The notes beneath the pieces are model-generated. The model did no database searches, was not told where the DNA came from, and saw only the letters and a list, made by a program, of their open reading frames with translations. A stretch of DNA of 20,145 bases from NCBI GenBank assembly GCA_012727685.1, contig JAAYGO010000162.1, positions 1 through 20,145 of the forward strand, read 5' to 3'. This document shows, one piece after another, positions 1-7,038 of this stretch. Within the stretch, counting starts at the first letter, position 1, and every line of letters starts with the position of its first letter. A program made the position numbers and the translations under genes. This DNA comes from Bacillota bacterium. Lineage in GTDB: Bacteria; Bacillota; Dethiobacteria; DTU022.

Positions 1-1
1 A

Positions 2-715
2 TTTGTGGAGCGCCCGAACCGGTTTCTGGTACGGTGCCTGCTGATAAATAAAAACAAGATGATCCCGGCCGGCGGAAAAGAAGAACCTCCCCTGGTGGAG
101 GCCCACCTGGCCGATCCAGGCCGGTTACAGGAGCTGCTTATCCCCGGGCGAACTCTCTGGCTTGCCCCTGCCCAAAAGCCCGGCCGCAAAACCGGCTGGT
201 CCGTCGTGCTCTGCGAAACACCGGACCGGAGCGGGATGATCTCGCTGAATTCCACTCTGCCCAACCGGCTGGTGGAAAAGGCCTTGCGTGCAGACATCCT
301 GGACGAATTCGCCGCCTGGCGCCTGCTCCGCCGGGAGCACCGCCTCGGCTCATCCCGCTGGGATTTTCTCCTGGAGCACCGGGAGGATGGCGGGAAGCAG
401 CTTCTCCTGGAAGTAAAAAGCGTGATCCTGGTTGTGGGCGGGGTTGCCCTTTTCCCCGATGCGGTTACGGAGCGTGGCGCCAGGCATCTGCGCGAGCTCT
501 CCGCACTTGCGCTGAAGGATGGCTGGGATGCGGCTGTGCTTTTCGTGGTGCAGAGGGAAGACGCCGTGGCATTTCGTCCGGCCGCAGAGCTGGATCCGGC
601 TTTTGCCGCCGCCCTTGGCCGGGCCCACCAGGCGGGAGTGAAGGTTTACTGCCGCTCCTGCCGGGTAACCCCGCGGGAGATCACTCTGGCCGGTAGCATT
701 CCGGTCCATCTGTAG
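2..715 (+). CDS. sfsA: SfsA family DNA/RNA-binding nuclease-like protein, 5' end cut by window
   Basis: The reading frame is open to the window edge and reads F-V-E-R-P-N-R-F-L-V. SfsA proteins usually carry 10-20 residues before this RPNRF-like motif, so the GTG at position 5 is probably not the true start and the gene begins upstream. About 237 codons are visible. Family hallmarks are VEAHLADPGRL near the N-terminus, NSTLPNRLVEKAL in the middle, and LLLEVKSV followed by ALFPDAVTERGARHLREL toward the C-terminus. The EVK and FPDA/TERG segments form the PD-(D/E)XK-like core of the family. SfsA was named in E. coli for stimulating maltose use, and its true role is unsettled. There is no hairpin directly after the stop; the first intrinsic terminator lies about 130 bases downstream, in the leader of the next gene. 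Family assignment is firm, function is not. Confidence 0.9.
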   Translation, partial: FVERPNRFLVRCLLINKNKMIPAGGKEEPPLVEAHLADPGRLQELLIPGRTLWLAPAQKPGRKTGWSVVLCETPDRSGMISLNSTLPNRLVEKALRADILDEFAAWRLLRREHRLGSSRWDFLLEHREDGGKQLLLEVKSVILVVGGVALFPDAVTERGARHLRELSALALKDGWDAAVLFVVQREDAVAFRPAAELDPAFAAALGRAHQAGVKVYCRSCRVTPREITLAGSIPVHL

Positions 716-794
716 GCCCCATGGACTCTCAAAATGGCGAAGCGGCGGGAGAGTAGGCCTGCCCCTGATCATGCAGGCTTGACATGCCCGTTGC

Positions 795-823
795 TTGTTT
801 CAGCGGTGCTCCGGTGGTAGAAT
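795..823 (+). promoter_or_regulatory. Putative promoter of the MATE gene
   Basis: TTGTTT at 795-800 and TAGAAT at 818-823 are separated by 17 bases, a plausible sigma-A promoter. A better -35-like TTGACA at 779-784 has no -10 box at proper spacing. Transcription would begin near 830, which places the terminator hairpin at 847-877 inside the MATE leader. Assigned by eye only. Confidence 0.35.
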
Positions 824-831
824 AGGATGTG

Positions 832-890
832 GGCGCAGATCGCGGGCGAGAAGGAGCGACCAATCCTTCTCGTTTTTCATTGTTTGCGCC
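832..890 (+). promoter_or_regulatory. Structured leader with intrinsic terminator before the MATE gene
   Basis: CGAGAAGGA (847-855) pairs perfectly with TCCTTCTCG (864-872) across an 8-base loop and is followed by TTTTT, so it is a textbook intrinsic terminator. It is enclosed by a second perfect 6-bp stem, GGCGCA (832-837) with TGCGCC (885-890). The terminator ends only about 30 bases before the ATG at 907, which leaves no room for a promoter between them. It is therefore either an attenuator in the MATE leader or a leaky sfsA terminator with read-through. No known riboswitch class was recognised. Confidence 0.6.
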
Positions 891-906
891 GTGAAGATGG
901 GGTGCA

Positions 907-2364
907 ATGATGCCAAAATTAACAAAGCAGGCTCGATTAACTAGCAGCAAATCCCGCTTTGACGGGAACGGCGCCTTCAAGCAGGTTCCGGCCATCCTGG
1001 TTTTGGCCTGGCCGGTGGTGCTGGAGATGATGCTGCATACCTTTGTCTGGATCTTTGATACGGCCATGGTCATGCGTCTGGGCGCCCGCGAAGCCAGCGC
1101 GGTGGAATACGGCGCGATGATCTTATTCGGCATTCTGAACATTCTCGGCGCCCTGGGGATCGCGGTAAACTCCCTGGTGGCCCGCTACACCGGCGCCGGC
1201 AACATGCCCAGGGCGGCCCAGGTGGGTGGGCAAAGCCTCATGTTAAGCCTGATCATCTCCTTTATATACATGGGACTCGGGTTAAGCCTGGGCAAGCCGT
1301 TTTTTAGCTGGATTATCAAGGATCCGGTCACCGCTGCCCTGACCGTCGATTATTTTTACACCAACCTGTTCAGCGGCGTTTCCCTCTGTTTGCCGCTCCT
1401 GGTCGCCGGCGGTATTATCCGCGGCACCGGCAATACCCGCGTGCCCATGCTGGTTGCCCTGATCATGAATCTTTATAACGTGATCGGCGACTACCTTTTG
1501 ATTTTCGGCCATTTTGGCTTCCCGGCCATGGGGGTGAAGGGAGCGGCCCTGGCGACCGGCTCGGCGCAGCTTTTGGGTGCATTGCTCTCGCTGGGCTACC
1601 TTTTCCGGCACAAGCTGGTGCTGCCGTTTTCCCTGCGCAGCATGCTGCCGCTGCGCCTCCCAGTGATTCGCCAGGTGCTTAAATTGAGTTTTCCGGCCGG
1701 GGCCGAAGAGTTGACCCATAGCGGCAGCAGGCTGCTCACGAGCACCTGGATCACCGCCCTGGGGCCAATTGCCTTTGCCGCCAATGCGGCAGCGGTGGCG
1801 GCTGAATCGTTTTCTTTCATGCCGGGGATGGCTTTTGCCATCGCGGCAACGACGCTCGTCGGGCAGCGCCTGGGCGCCGGCTTCCCCCGCCAGGCCCGTG
1901 ACAGCGGTTACTGGGCCTGTGCCCTGGCGACGGCCTTGATGAGCCTGGCAGGCATACTCTTTCTCTTCTTCCCGTATGCGATCATGAGTCTCTTCAATCC
2001 GCCTGAAAAGGAGGTGCTGCAACTGGGAGTCCTCTGCCTGCAGATTGCGGCGGTGGAGCAGCCCTTTGTGGCGATCACCATGGCGCTTTCGGGCGCCTTG
2101 AAGGGTACGGGGGACACCAGGAGCCCGTTCCAGATCGGCCTGATCAGCAACCTCTTTGTCAGGCTGCCGCTCATCTATGCCATTGTCTATCTCTTTCACC
2201 TCGAGATCACTTACACCTGGTGGGCCACGGCGCTGCAGTACGCGGTTAGCGCCCTGCTGCTCCTGGCGCGCTACCGCCGGGTGAAGTGGCATGAGATGAA
2301 AGCGCTGCCGGCCTCTCCCGGCGGCTGCGTGGTGGAGTCCAGAAGACTGGATGCGGAAGCATGA
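907..2364 (+). CDS. MATE family multidrug/cation antiporter
   Basis: The 485-residue polytopic inner-membrane protein has about twelve hydrophobic segments in two halves, the size and layout of MATE exporters. These expel cationic drugs or metabolites in exchange for Na+ or H+. Family-like stretches include LAWPVVLEMMLHTFVWIFDT near residues 33-52, the segment around GRTGNTRVPM-like IIRGTGNTRVPM in the first half, and its counterpart GALKGTGDTRSPFQIG in the second half, which reflects the internal duplication. Two adjacent ATG codons (907 and 910) could serve as start, preceded by the weak ribosome site GATGGGG. It has its own structured leader and a terminator-like hairpin after the stop, so it is probably monocistronic. 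Substrate cannot be read from the sequence. TGA is used as its stop codon, which matters for the recoded UGA at 16578. Confidence 0.93.
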   Translation: MMPKLTKQARLTSSKSRFDGNGAFKQVPAILVLAWPVVLEMMLHTFVWIFDTAMVMRLGAREASAVEYGAMILFGILNILGALGIAVNSLVARYTGAGNMPRAAQVGGQSLMLSLIISFIYMGLGLSLGKPFFSWIIKDPVTAALTVDYFYTNLFSGVSLCLPLLVAGGIIRGTGNTRVPMLVALIMNLYNVIGDYLLIFGHFGFPAMGVKGAALATGSAQLLGALLSLGYLFRHKLVLPFSLRSMLPLRLPVIRQVLKLSFPAGAEELTHSGSRLLTSTWITALGPIAFAANAAAVAAESFSFMPGMAFAIAATTLVGQRLGAGFPRQARDSGYWACALATALMSLAGILFLFFPYAIMSLFNPPEKEVLQLGVLCLQIAAVEQPFVAITMALSGALKGTGDTRSPFQIGLISNLFVRLPLIYAIVYLFHLEITYTWWATALQYAVSALLLLARYRRVKWHEMKALPASPGGCVVESRRLDAEA

Positions 2365-2390
2365 TGCCTGGCAAACTGGAAATTGGCAAT

Positions 2391-2420
2391 AGCAGCCCCG
2401 GCGGGAACAGGCTGTTTTCT
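2391..2420 (+). terminator. Probable intrinsic terminator after the MATE gene
   Basis: CAGCC (2393-2397) pairs with GGCTG (2410-2414), extended by a G-U and an A-U pair, around a 12-base loop, and runs into TTTTCTT. It is a moderate terminator 27 bases after the MATE stop, and it separates that gene from the promoter at 2447. Confidence 0.5.
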
Positions 2421-2433
2421 TGCGGTTTATGAA

Positions 2434-2484
2434 TAGCTAAATTAAATTGACATTTTAGCTAAAGCGGGTGTATAATTATAGCTA
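2434..2484 (+). repeat. Three regularly spaced TAGCTA palindromes, candidate operator
   Basis: TAGCTA occurs at 2434-2439, 2456-2461 and 2479-2484, a spacing of 22 and 23 bases or about two helical turns. The middle copy sits in the 10-bp palindrome TTTAGCTAAA (2454-2463) and the third in TATAGCTATA (2477-2486). They lie just upstream of the -35, between -35 and -10, and just downstream of the -10 of the following gene. Phd/YefM antitoxins are known to bind short palindromes in their own promoters, so autoregulation by the downstream protein is a reasonable inference. Confidence 0.55.
2447..2476 (+). promoter_or_regulatory. Consensus sigma-A promoter of the Phd-Uma2 gene
   Basis: TTGACA (2447-2452) and TATAAT (2471-2476) both match consensus exactly, with an 18-base spacer. 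The ribosome site GGGAGG (2491-2496) and ATG at 2507 follow. A promoter this strong under overlapping palindromes is typical of a repressed, self-regulated gene. Confidence 0.8.
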
Positions 2485-2506
2485 TAACAAGGGAGGTGTT
2501 CTTGCC

Positions 2507-3235
2507 ATGCGTGTCAACACCACCGATCTGCAGAATGCTTTTGGCAAATATCTTGCCCTGGTGGAGAAAGAGGATATTATTGTCGTTAAAAACGGAAAAA
2601 GCGTTGCCAAACTGGTCCGCTATCGCGAACCAGATTTTCATATTCTCCACGAGGAAGCAAAAGGCTACAAATCTACCCGGAAAATTAGCTACGAAGAGTA
2701 CATGGAGCTGGTTAATTCATCCGATCAGAGATATGAACTGATTGATGGCGAAGTCTACCTGCTGGCGTCACCCGGTTTTTATCACCAGGTTATCGTAAAC
2801 GAGATCGCGGGCCACTTCTATAATTATTTCAAGGATAAACCCTGCCGGTCATTAACCGCGCCGCTGGATGTGCGCCTGTTCGGCCATGCCACCAAGTTTG
2901 AAGAAGATCCGAATGTGGTGCAGCCGGATGTTATGGTTATCTGCGACCTGGAGAAGATCAGCGAGGACAACAAATACGAGGGTGTACCGGTGCTGATTGT
3001 TGAAGTACTGTCGCCATCAACCAGAGGAAAGGATATGGCGGCTAAGTTGCACCTCTACATGAGAAGCGGTGTTTTGGAATACTGGATTGTAGATCCGGCG
3101 CATAAAACCATTATCCAATACTCATTTTCAGAGGATAGGGATATTAAAGAGATGCACACCTTGACCGCTGCCGATACAATCAGCTCGGTTGTTTATGAAG
3201 GCCTTAAGATACCATTAAAAGATATTTTCGGTTAG
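2507..3235 (+). CDS. Phd/YefM antitoxin-like domain fused to Uma2 (DUF820) endonuclease-fold domain
   Basis: The ATG at 2507 is chosen because GGGAGG sits 10 bases upstream; an in-frame ATG at 2468 overlaps the -10 box and cannot be used from this promoter. The protein has 242 residues. Residues 1-45 (MRVNTTDLQNAFGKYL, then IIVVKNGKSVAKLV) match Phd/YefM-type antitoxins, which bind DNA and repress their own promoters. From about residue 55 the sequence follows the Uma2 pattern: YELIDGEVYLLASPG, VQPDVMVIC, and VPVLIVEVLSPSTRGKDMA with K near the end, then EYWIVDP. These are the PD-(D/E)XK positions. No separate toxin gene is adjacent. The DNA-binding half and the nuclease-fold half in one chain make a plausible self-contained regulator. 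Uma2 biological function is poorly known. Confidence 0.85.
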   Translation: MRVNTTDLQNAFGKYLALVEKEDIIVVKNGKSVAKLVRYREPDFHILHEEAKGYKSTRKISYEEYMELVNSSDQRYELIDGEVYLLASPGFYHQVIVNEIAGHFYNYFKDKPCRSLTAPLDVRLFGHATKFEEDPNVVQPDVMVICDLEKISEDNKYEGVPVLIVEVLSPSTRGKDMAAKLHLYMRSGVLEYWIVDPAHKTIIQYSFSEDRDIKEMHTLTAADTISSVVYEGLKIPLKDIFG

Positions 3236-3273
3236 CTTTCTGCCTGACCCCGGCAAACACTCGCTGAAATATA

Positions 3274-4821
3274 TTACGGGTTGAAACGGCTTTCTTCCGT
3301 CTGCAGCGTTTTCAAGGCAGGACCTTCGATGATCTCCCCGTCGATGGTGAAGCGCGAGCCGTGGCAGGGGCAGTCCCAGGAGAGCTCCGCTGCATTCCAG
3401 GCCAGGTCGCAGCCCATGTGCGTGCAGACAATATTGACTGCATGAATCTTGCCCTCGTCATCCCTGTAAAGGCCAATCTTTTTACCGTCCTGCATCACCA
3501 CCTTCGCCTCCCCCGGGGCGACGGTGTCATCTTTGTCAGCAGCTTTCAGCTTGTCGCCGACCAGGTGCTTGGCCACATCGATATTCACGGTGACGGCGTT
3601 TTTCAGCATGGGATCGGTCTTAAAGCGGGAAGGGTCGTAAACGGGGGCCAAGGGGCTGTCGCCGTGGACGATTAAATCTTTAAGCAGGATCGCCCCGGCG
3701 GTGCTGTTGGTCATTCCCCACTTGCGGAAGCCGGTGGCCACGTAGATGTTGGGGGTTCTTGCGGTGAGCTGCCCGATATACGGCAGATCGTCCAGGGTGG
3801 TATAATCCTGCGTGGACCAGCGGTAGGGCATGTCGGTGACCGTAAAATGGTCGCGGGCGAATTCGACCAGCTTTTGGTAGTGGAGATTGGTGTTAGGCCC
3901 CTGCCCCGTTTTATGGTGCTCTCCGCCGACGATGACCAGGGTGCCGTCTTCCAGGGGGGTGGAGCGGATGGAACGGCCCGGGGCTTCGGCGGTGATGTAC
4001 ATCCCCCCAGGGTAATCGTCTTTGATTTTTATCCCCAGGGCGTACGATTTCTCCGGGTACATCCTGGCGAAATAGTAGCCGTTGCCGCCGTAAGCCGGAA
4101 AATGGGTGGCGATGATCACTACGTCGGCCTTCACCTTGAAGCCTTCTTTTGTGATCACCGTGCAGGTGGAGCCTTCGTGAAAGTCGATAGCCCGGGTCCG
4201 TTCAAAGATATAGCTGCCGTCTCCCGGGATCTCCCTGGCCAGGGCCAGGAGATACTTTAGCGGGTGAAACTGGGCCTGGTGGTCAAAGCGTTCGGCCGCT
4301 TTAATCTTAAACGGCAGGGGCAGTTCGGACACGTAAGCGGCATTGATGCCGAGGCTGGCCGCTGCTTCGACCTCGTCTTCAATTTGCTTGATATATTGCT
4401 CCTCCTGGGTATAGACATAAGCCGGCTGCCGGGAAAAGTCGCAGTCGATCTGCTTCTCCTGGACCAGCTTCTCGATAAAGTCGATGGCGCCCTCGTTGGC
4501 AGCCGCATACTGGCCTGCTTTTTCTTTGCCCATGTGTTTAATCAGCTTGCTGTAGATCAGGTCGTGCTGGGAGGTGATCTTGGCGGTGGTATGGCCGGTC
4601 GCCCCCTGCCCGATGCGGCCGGCTTCGAGCACAGCCACGCGCAGCTTTTCCTGCTTTAAAAGGTAGGCGGCGGTGATGCCGGCGATCCCGCCCCCCACAA
4701 TGGCCACGTCGATCTGCAAATGGCGGTCCAAAACGGGGTAGTCTGTGCTGGCTGTTGAAGCGGTCCAGTATGGCTGCGGCCGATCCTTAAAACCATAATC
4801 TGCAAATGCTGAATTGTCCAT
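3274..4821 (-). CDS. FAD-dependent (DAO-type) oxidoreductase with C-terminal Rieske domain, YhfW-like
   Basis: The 515-residue protein starts at the ATG preceded by GGAGGT. Residues ~37-60 hold the FAD-binding dinucleotide fold (VDVAIVGGGIAGITAAYLL, then VLEAG), and the TTAKITSQHD stretch that follows is typical of the DAO/glycine-oxidase-like group. The C-terminal ~90 residues are a Rieske domain: C466-T-H468-M-G-C471 and C484-P-C486-H487. The first and last pairs bind the [2Fe-2S] cluster, and C471 with C486 fits the disulfide of high-potential Rieske proteins. The architecture matches B. subtilis YhfW, whose substrate is not established. The upstream gene on the same strand, 89 bases away, is an N-acyl-D-amino-acid deacylase, so a D-amino acid or related amine is a possible substrate; that is inference. 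No signal peptide is visible, so it is probably cytoplasmic. Confidence 0.9.
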   Translation of the reverse strand: MDNSAFADYGFKDRPQPYWTASTASTDYPVLDRHLQIDVAIVGGGIAGITAAYLLKQEKLRVAVLEAGRIGQGATGHTTAKITSQHDLIYSKLIKHMGKEKAGQYAAANEGAIDFIEKLVQEKQIDCDFSRQPAYVYTQEEQYIKQIEDEVEAAASLGINAAYVSELPLPFKIKAAERFDHQAQFHPLKYLLALAREIPGDGSYIFERTRAIDFHEGSTCTVITKEGFKVKADVVIIATHFPAYGGNGYYFARMYPEKSYALGIKIKDDYPGGMYITAEAPGRSIRSTPLEDGTLVIVGGEHHKTGQGPNTNLHYQKLVEFARDHFTVTDMPYRWSTQDYTTLDDLPYIGQLTARTPNIYVATGFRKWGMTNSTAGAILLKDLIVHGDSPLAPVYDPSRFKTDPMLKNAVTVNIDVAKHLVGDKLKAADKDDTVAPGEAKVVMQDGKKIGLYRDDEGKIHAVNIVCTHMGCDLAWNAAELSWDCPCHGSRFTIDGEIIEGPALKTLQTEESRFNP

Positions 4822-4901
4822 GTGAACCTCCGCTTGAGAATGGCTTTTTCTATAGTGTGTCCACCGCGGAGGCTCTTATTAATCAAAGGGCGTTGGTTTA
4901 A

Positions 4902-4920
4902 GCGTGCGACTTAAGCACGC
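4902..4920 (-). other. Small hairpin overlapping the deacylase stop codon
   Basis: GCGTGC (4902-4907) pairs with GCACGC (4915-4920) around a 7-base loop that contains the TAA stop of the deacylase gene. It has no real T-run on the minus strand. It may be a processing or weak termination element between the two genes. Confidence 0.25.
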
Positions 4921-6566
4921 AGCACCCGTCCCGCCGGCCGGACCGGGAGCATCCGGCCATCGCGCACCACTTCCGTCCCGTTGACGAAGACATGCCTGAT
5001 CCCCGACGGCCTTGCTTCGAGCTGCTGGAAGGAGGTGTTGTCCTTGATCGCAGCGTAGTCGAAAACGGTCAGATCGGCCCAGCAACCGGGGGTGATGCTG
5101 CCGCGCTCCTTCAGCCCGAAGCGGCGCGCCGAGCGGCCGGTCATTTTGGCGATGGCCTCTTCTAGAGAGAGCAGCCCCAGTTCCTTGTGGTAGCGCTGAA
5201 TGACGCGGGGGAAGGTGCCGAAGCCGGCCGGGTTCTGCCTCCCCCGCCTGGTCAGAATGGTGTCCGTTTCCACCAGGTTCAGGGGATGGGCCAGCACTTT
5301 CCGGTAGGCGCTCTCGTCGCTCTCGTTGCCGCTGTACTTGTGCAGCAGGCAGAGCGTTTTGCCGCGGCTGAGCTCGCTGATCTTCAAGTAGGCCTCCAGG
5401 ACCGGGCAGCCCATTGCCCGGGCAATATCGCCGAAAAACATCCCGTTATACTGCTCCGCCTCCGGGTGGCCGCCCCACAGCACCTGGATATCTTCCAGGC
5501 CGAAACCGAGCAGCCTGGTAATCAGCTCCACCTCCAGCTTCAGCCGGAAGCGGGCCCTGGTGCTGCGGAAGTTGCGCTCAATATCTTGCAGGAACCAGGT
5601 CGGGTAGACCACGAAGATGGTGGTGTTGCCGCAGAGGTAGGGGAAGCTGTCAAAGGCGATGTCGGCGCCGCGCGCCACCGCCTGGTCGATCATCTCCAGG
5701 GCGCGGTCCACGGTGGGCCACGTTTTTTTACCGACGAAGATCAGGTGGGAGATTTGCATCTTCACCCCGGTCCGTTCGGCCAGGTCGAGCATCTCGCGCA
5801 GCGCTTTCAAGTTGTGGGGCTCACGGTCAAACAGCTTGAGGGGGTAGGCGCCCGATAGTCGGGAGAGGGCCTTGAGATGCACCGTGAGCAGCCGGCCGTA
5901 GCGTTGGGCGCAGCGGGCCATCCCTTCCAGTTCGCGCATCCCGGAAAAGATGCCGGGGGCGTAGCCGAGGCCGAGCGAGATGCCGCAGGCTCCTTCTTCC
6001 AGGGCTGCGGCAGCCAGCTTGGCAAGCGCAGAGATCCCGTCCGCACCGGGGTAGGCGTAGTTGTTTCCAAAGAGTGAGACGCGCATGGTGCCGTGGCCCG
6101 CGAGCATGGTCACGTTCAAGGCTACGCCGTCTTCCTCGAGCTGCTCCAGGAACGAATGCATCCCATCCCATTTAAATTCAAGGGGGCGGTCAGAGAGGAA
6201 TTCGGACATCTCTTCAATCTGCTTCAAATGGGATGACGCCGGCTGAAGGGGCGCCGGCGAGTAGCCGCAGTTGCCGCCGATCACCGTGGTAATGCCCTGT
6301 TCGAGAAGGGGGGCCAGGATGACGGGGTGGTCCGGAAGCGGGAGAATCCAATCGGCATGGGAGTGGACATCGATGAAGCCGGGGCAGACGGTGAGGCCGG
6401 CCGCGTCGAGCACCGTGCTGCTGCCGGCTGCCGCAGCATCCGCCTCTTCGGCGCTACGGATCACAGCCGCGATCTTCCCGTCCTGTACGGCCACGGCTCC
6501 GGGAAAGGCCGGGGCGCCGGTGCCGTCCACAATGGTTCCATCTTTAATAAGCAGGTCGTAGGCCAT
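4911..6566 (-). CDS. N-acyl-D-amino-acid deacylase (D-aminoacylase family amidohydrolase)
   Basis: The start is ATG at 6566, preceded by GGAGGAATGAATCG; an in-frame ATG at 6590 is possible but has no ribosome site. The protein has 551 residues. The N-terminal beta-sandwich begins MAYDLLIKDGTIVDGTG, then comes the metal-binding H68-S-H70 in PGFIDVHSHAD, and C100 in GGNCGYSPAP, the position of the bridging cysteine ligand in characterised D-aminoacylases. Later histidines in LLTVHLKAL and MQISHL, and an aspartate in VETDTIL, complete the expected zinc site. The C-terminus ends in the usual ADLTVFD-type strand segment. Family enzymes hydrolyse N-acyl-D-amino acids to D-amino acid and carboxylate. 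The closely following gene encodes a DAO-type oxidase, compatible with further oxidation of the released amino acid. The exact acyl substrate (D-aminoacylase or a dihydroorotase-like variant) is unknown. Confidence 0.88.
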   Translation of the reverse strand: MAYDLLIKDGTIVDGTGAPAFPGAVAVQDGKIAAVIRSAEEADAAAAGSSTVLDAAGLTVCPGFIDVHSHADWILPLPDHPVILAPLLEQGITTVIGGNCGYSPAPLQPASSHLKQIEEMSEFLSDRPLEFKWDGMHSFLEQLEEDGVALNVTMLAGHGTMRVSLFGNNYAYPGADGISALAKLAAAALEEGACGISLGLGYAPGIFSGMRELEGMARCAQRYGRLLTVHLKALSRLSGAYPLKLFDREPHNLKALREMLDLAERTGVKMQISHLIFVGKKTWPTVDRALEMIDQAVARGADIAFDSFPYLCGNTTIFVVYPTWFLQDIERNFRSTRARFRLKLEVELITRLLGFGLEDIQVLWGGHPEAEQYNGMFFGDIARAMGCPVLEAYLKISELSRGKTLCLLHKYSGNESDESAYRKVLAHPLNLVETDTILTRRGRQNPAGFGTFPRVIQRYHKELGLLSLEEAIAKMTGRSARRFGLKERGSITPGCWADLTVFDYAAIKDNTSFQQLEARPSGIRHVFVNGTEVVRDGRMLPVRPAGRVLRA

Positions 6567-6590
6567 CGATTCATTCCTCCGTAGGGGCAC

Positions 6591-7038
6591 CGCCCCCGCT
6601 GCGGTCTACAGGGGCCCGTGCCCGGTAATGGTTAATCATGAAAACTCAATGAAAACCCAATAATGGCCAGGCATGAAAGATCAAGTTTTATTATAGAACA
6701 ACTGCCAGTCCAAGTCACGGCAATTTTCCTTGATCTGGAAGAAGGCTGCTTTAGACGCCCTTGCACGCAGCTCCTATTTGTCATCCTGAGGGCGAAGCCC
6801 GAAGGAACTCTTAATGGCAGCATCCCGGTTTGGTGATCCTTCGCTTACTGAGAGCAGGAGCGAAGGCCTACATTTAATCCCCTCTCCCCCCTCTGGGGGG
6901 AGAGGGGCAGGGTGAGGGGGGCATGTCAATGCTGCAGCTGAGCCGTGACAAATGGCTTTTCTCCTTGGCGAGGTAAAGGAATTGCTGGAAAATAAGTAGA
7001 ATTAACCGCTCAGGACGCAATACTTAGGAAAGGAGCTG
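6591..7038. other. Gene-free spacer of inverted repeats
   Basis: No credible coding frame is visible in this ~450-base gap between divergent genes. It contains three successive perfect hairpins: GGGC/GCCC with a GAA loop (6790-6800), CCTTCGCT (6838-6845) with AGCGAAGG (6859-6866), and the 13-bp stem at 6879-6907. The stretch beginning TCATCCTGAGGGCGAAG (6781) resembles short intergenic repeats common in clostridial and Chloroflexi genomes. No clear promoter for either flanking gene was found in it. Confidence 0.6.
6879..6921 (+). repeat. Dispersed repeat, copy 1, with 13-bp perfect hairpin
   Basis: CCCCTCTCCCCCC (6879-6891) is perfectly complementary to GGGGGGAGAGGGG (6895-6907) with a TCT loop. 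The 27 bases 6895-6921 recur in inverted orientation at 11320-11346 with a single mismatch. It looks like a non-coding intergenic repeat (MITE- or BIME-like); no transposase is nearby. Confidence 0.7.

Noticed and set aside
1282..2292. Long open frame on the minus strand opposite the MATE gene
   Set aside because: It is an antisense shadow of a GC-rich coding region, with a Gln/Arg/Gly-rich low-sense translation and no ribosome site; the plus-strand gene is a clear family member.
2468..2506. Earlier ATG for the Phd-Uma2 gene
   Set aside because: It lies at the -10 box of a consensus promoter, so the transcript would not include it; ATG 2507 has an ideal ribosome site.
6591..7038. Spacer repeats as a CRISPR array or insertion sequence
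   Set aside because: The repeats are inverted hairpins of different sequence, not regularly spaced direct repeats, and no transposase or cas gene is near.
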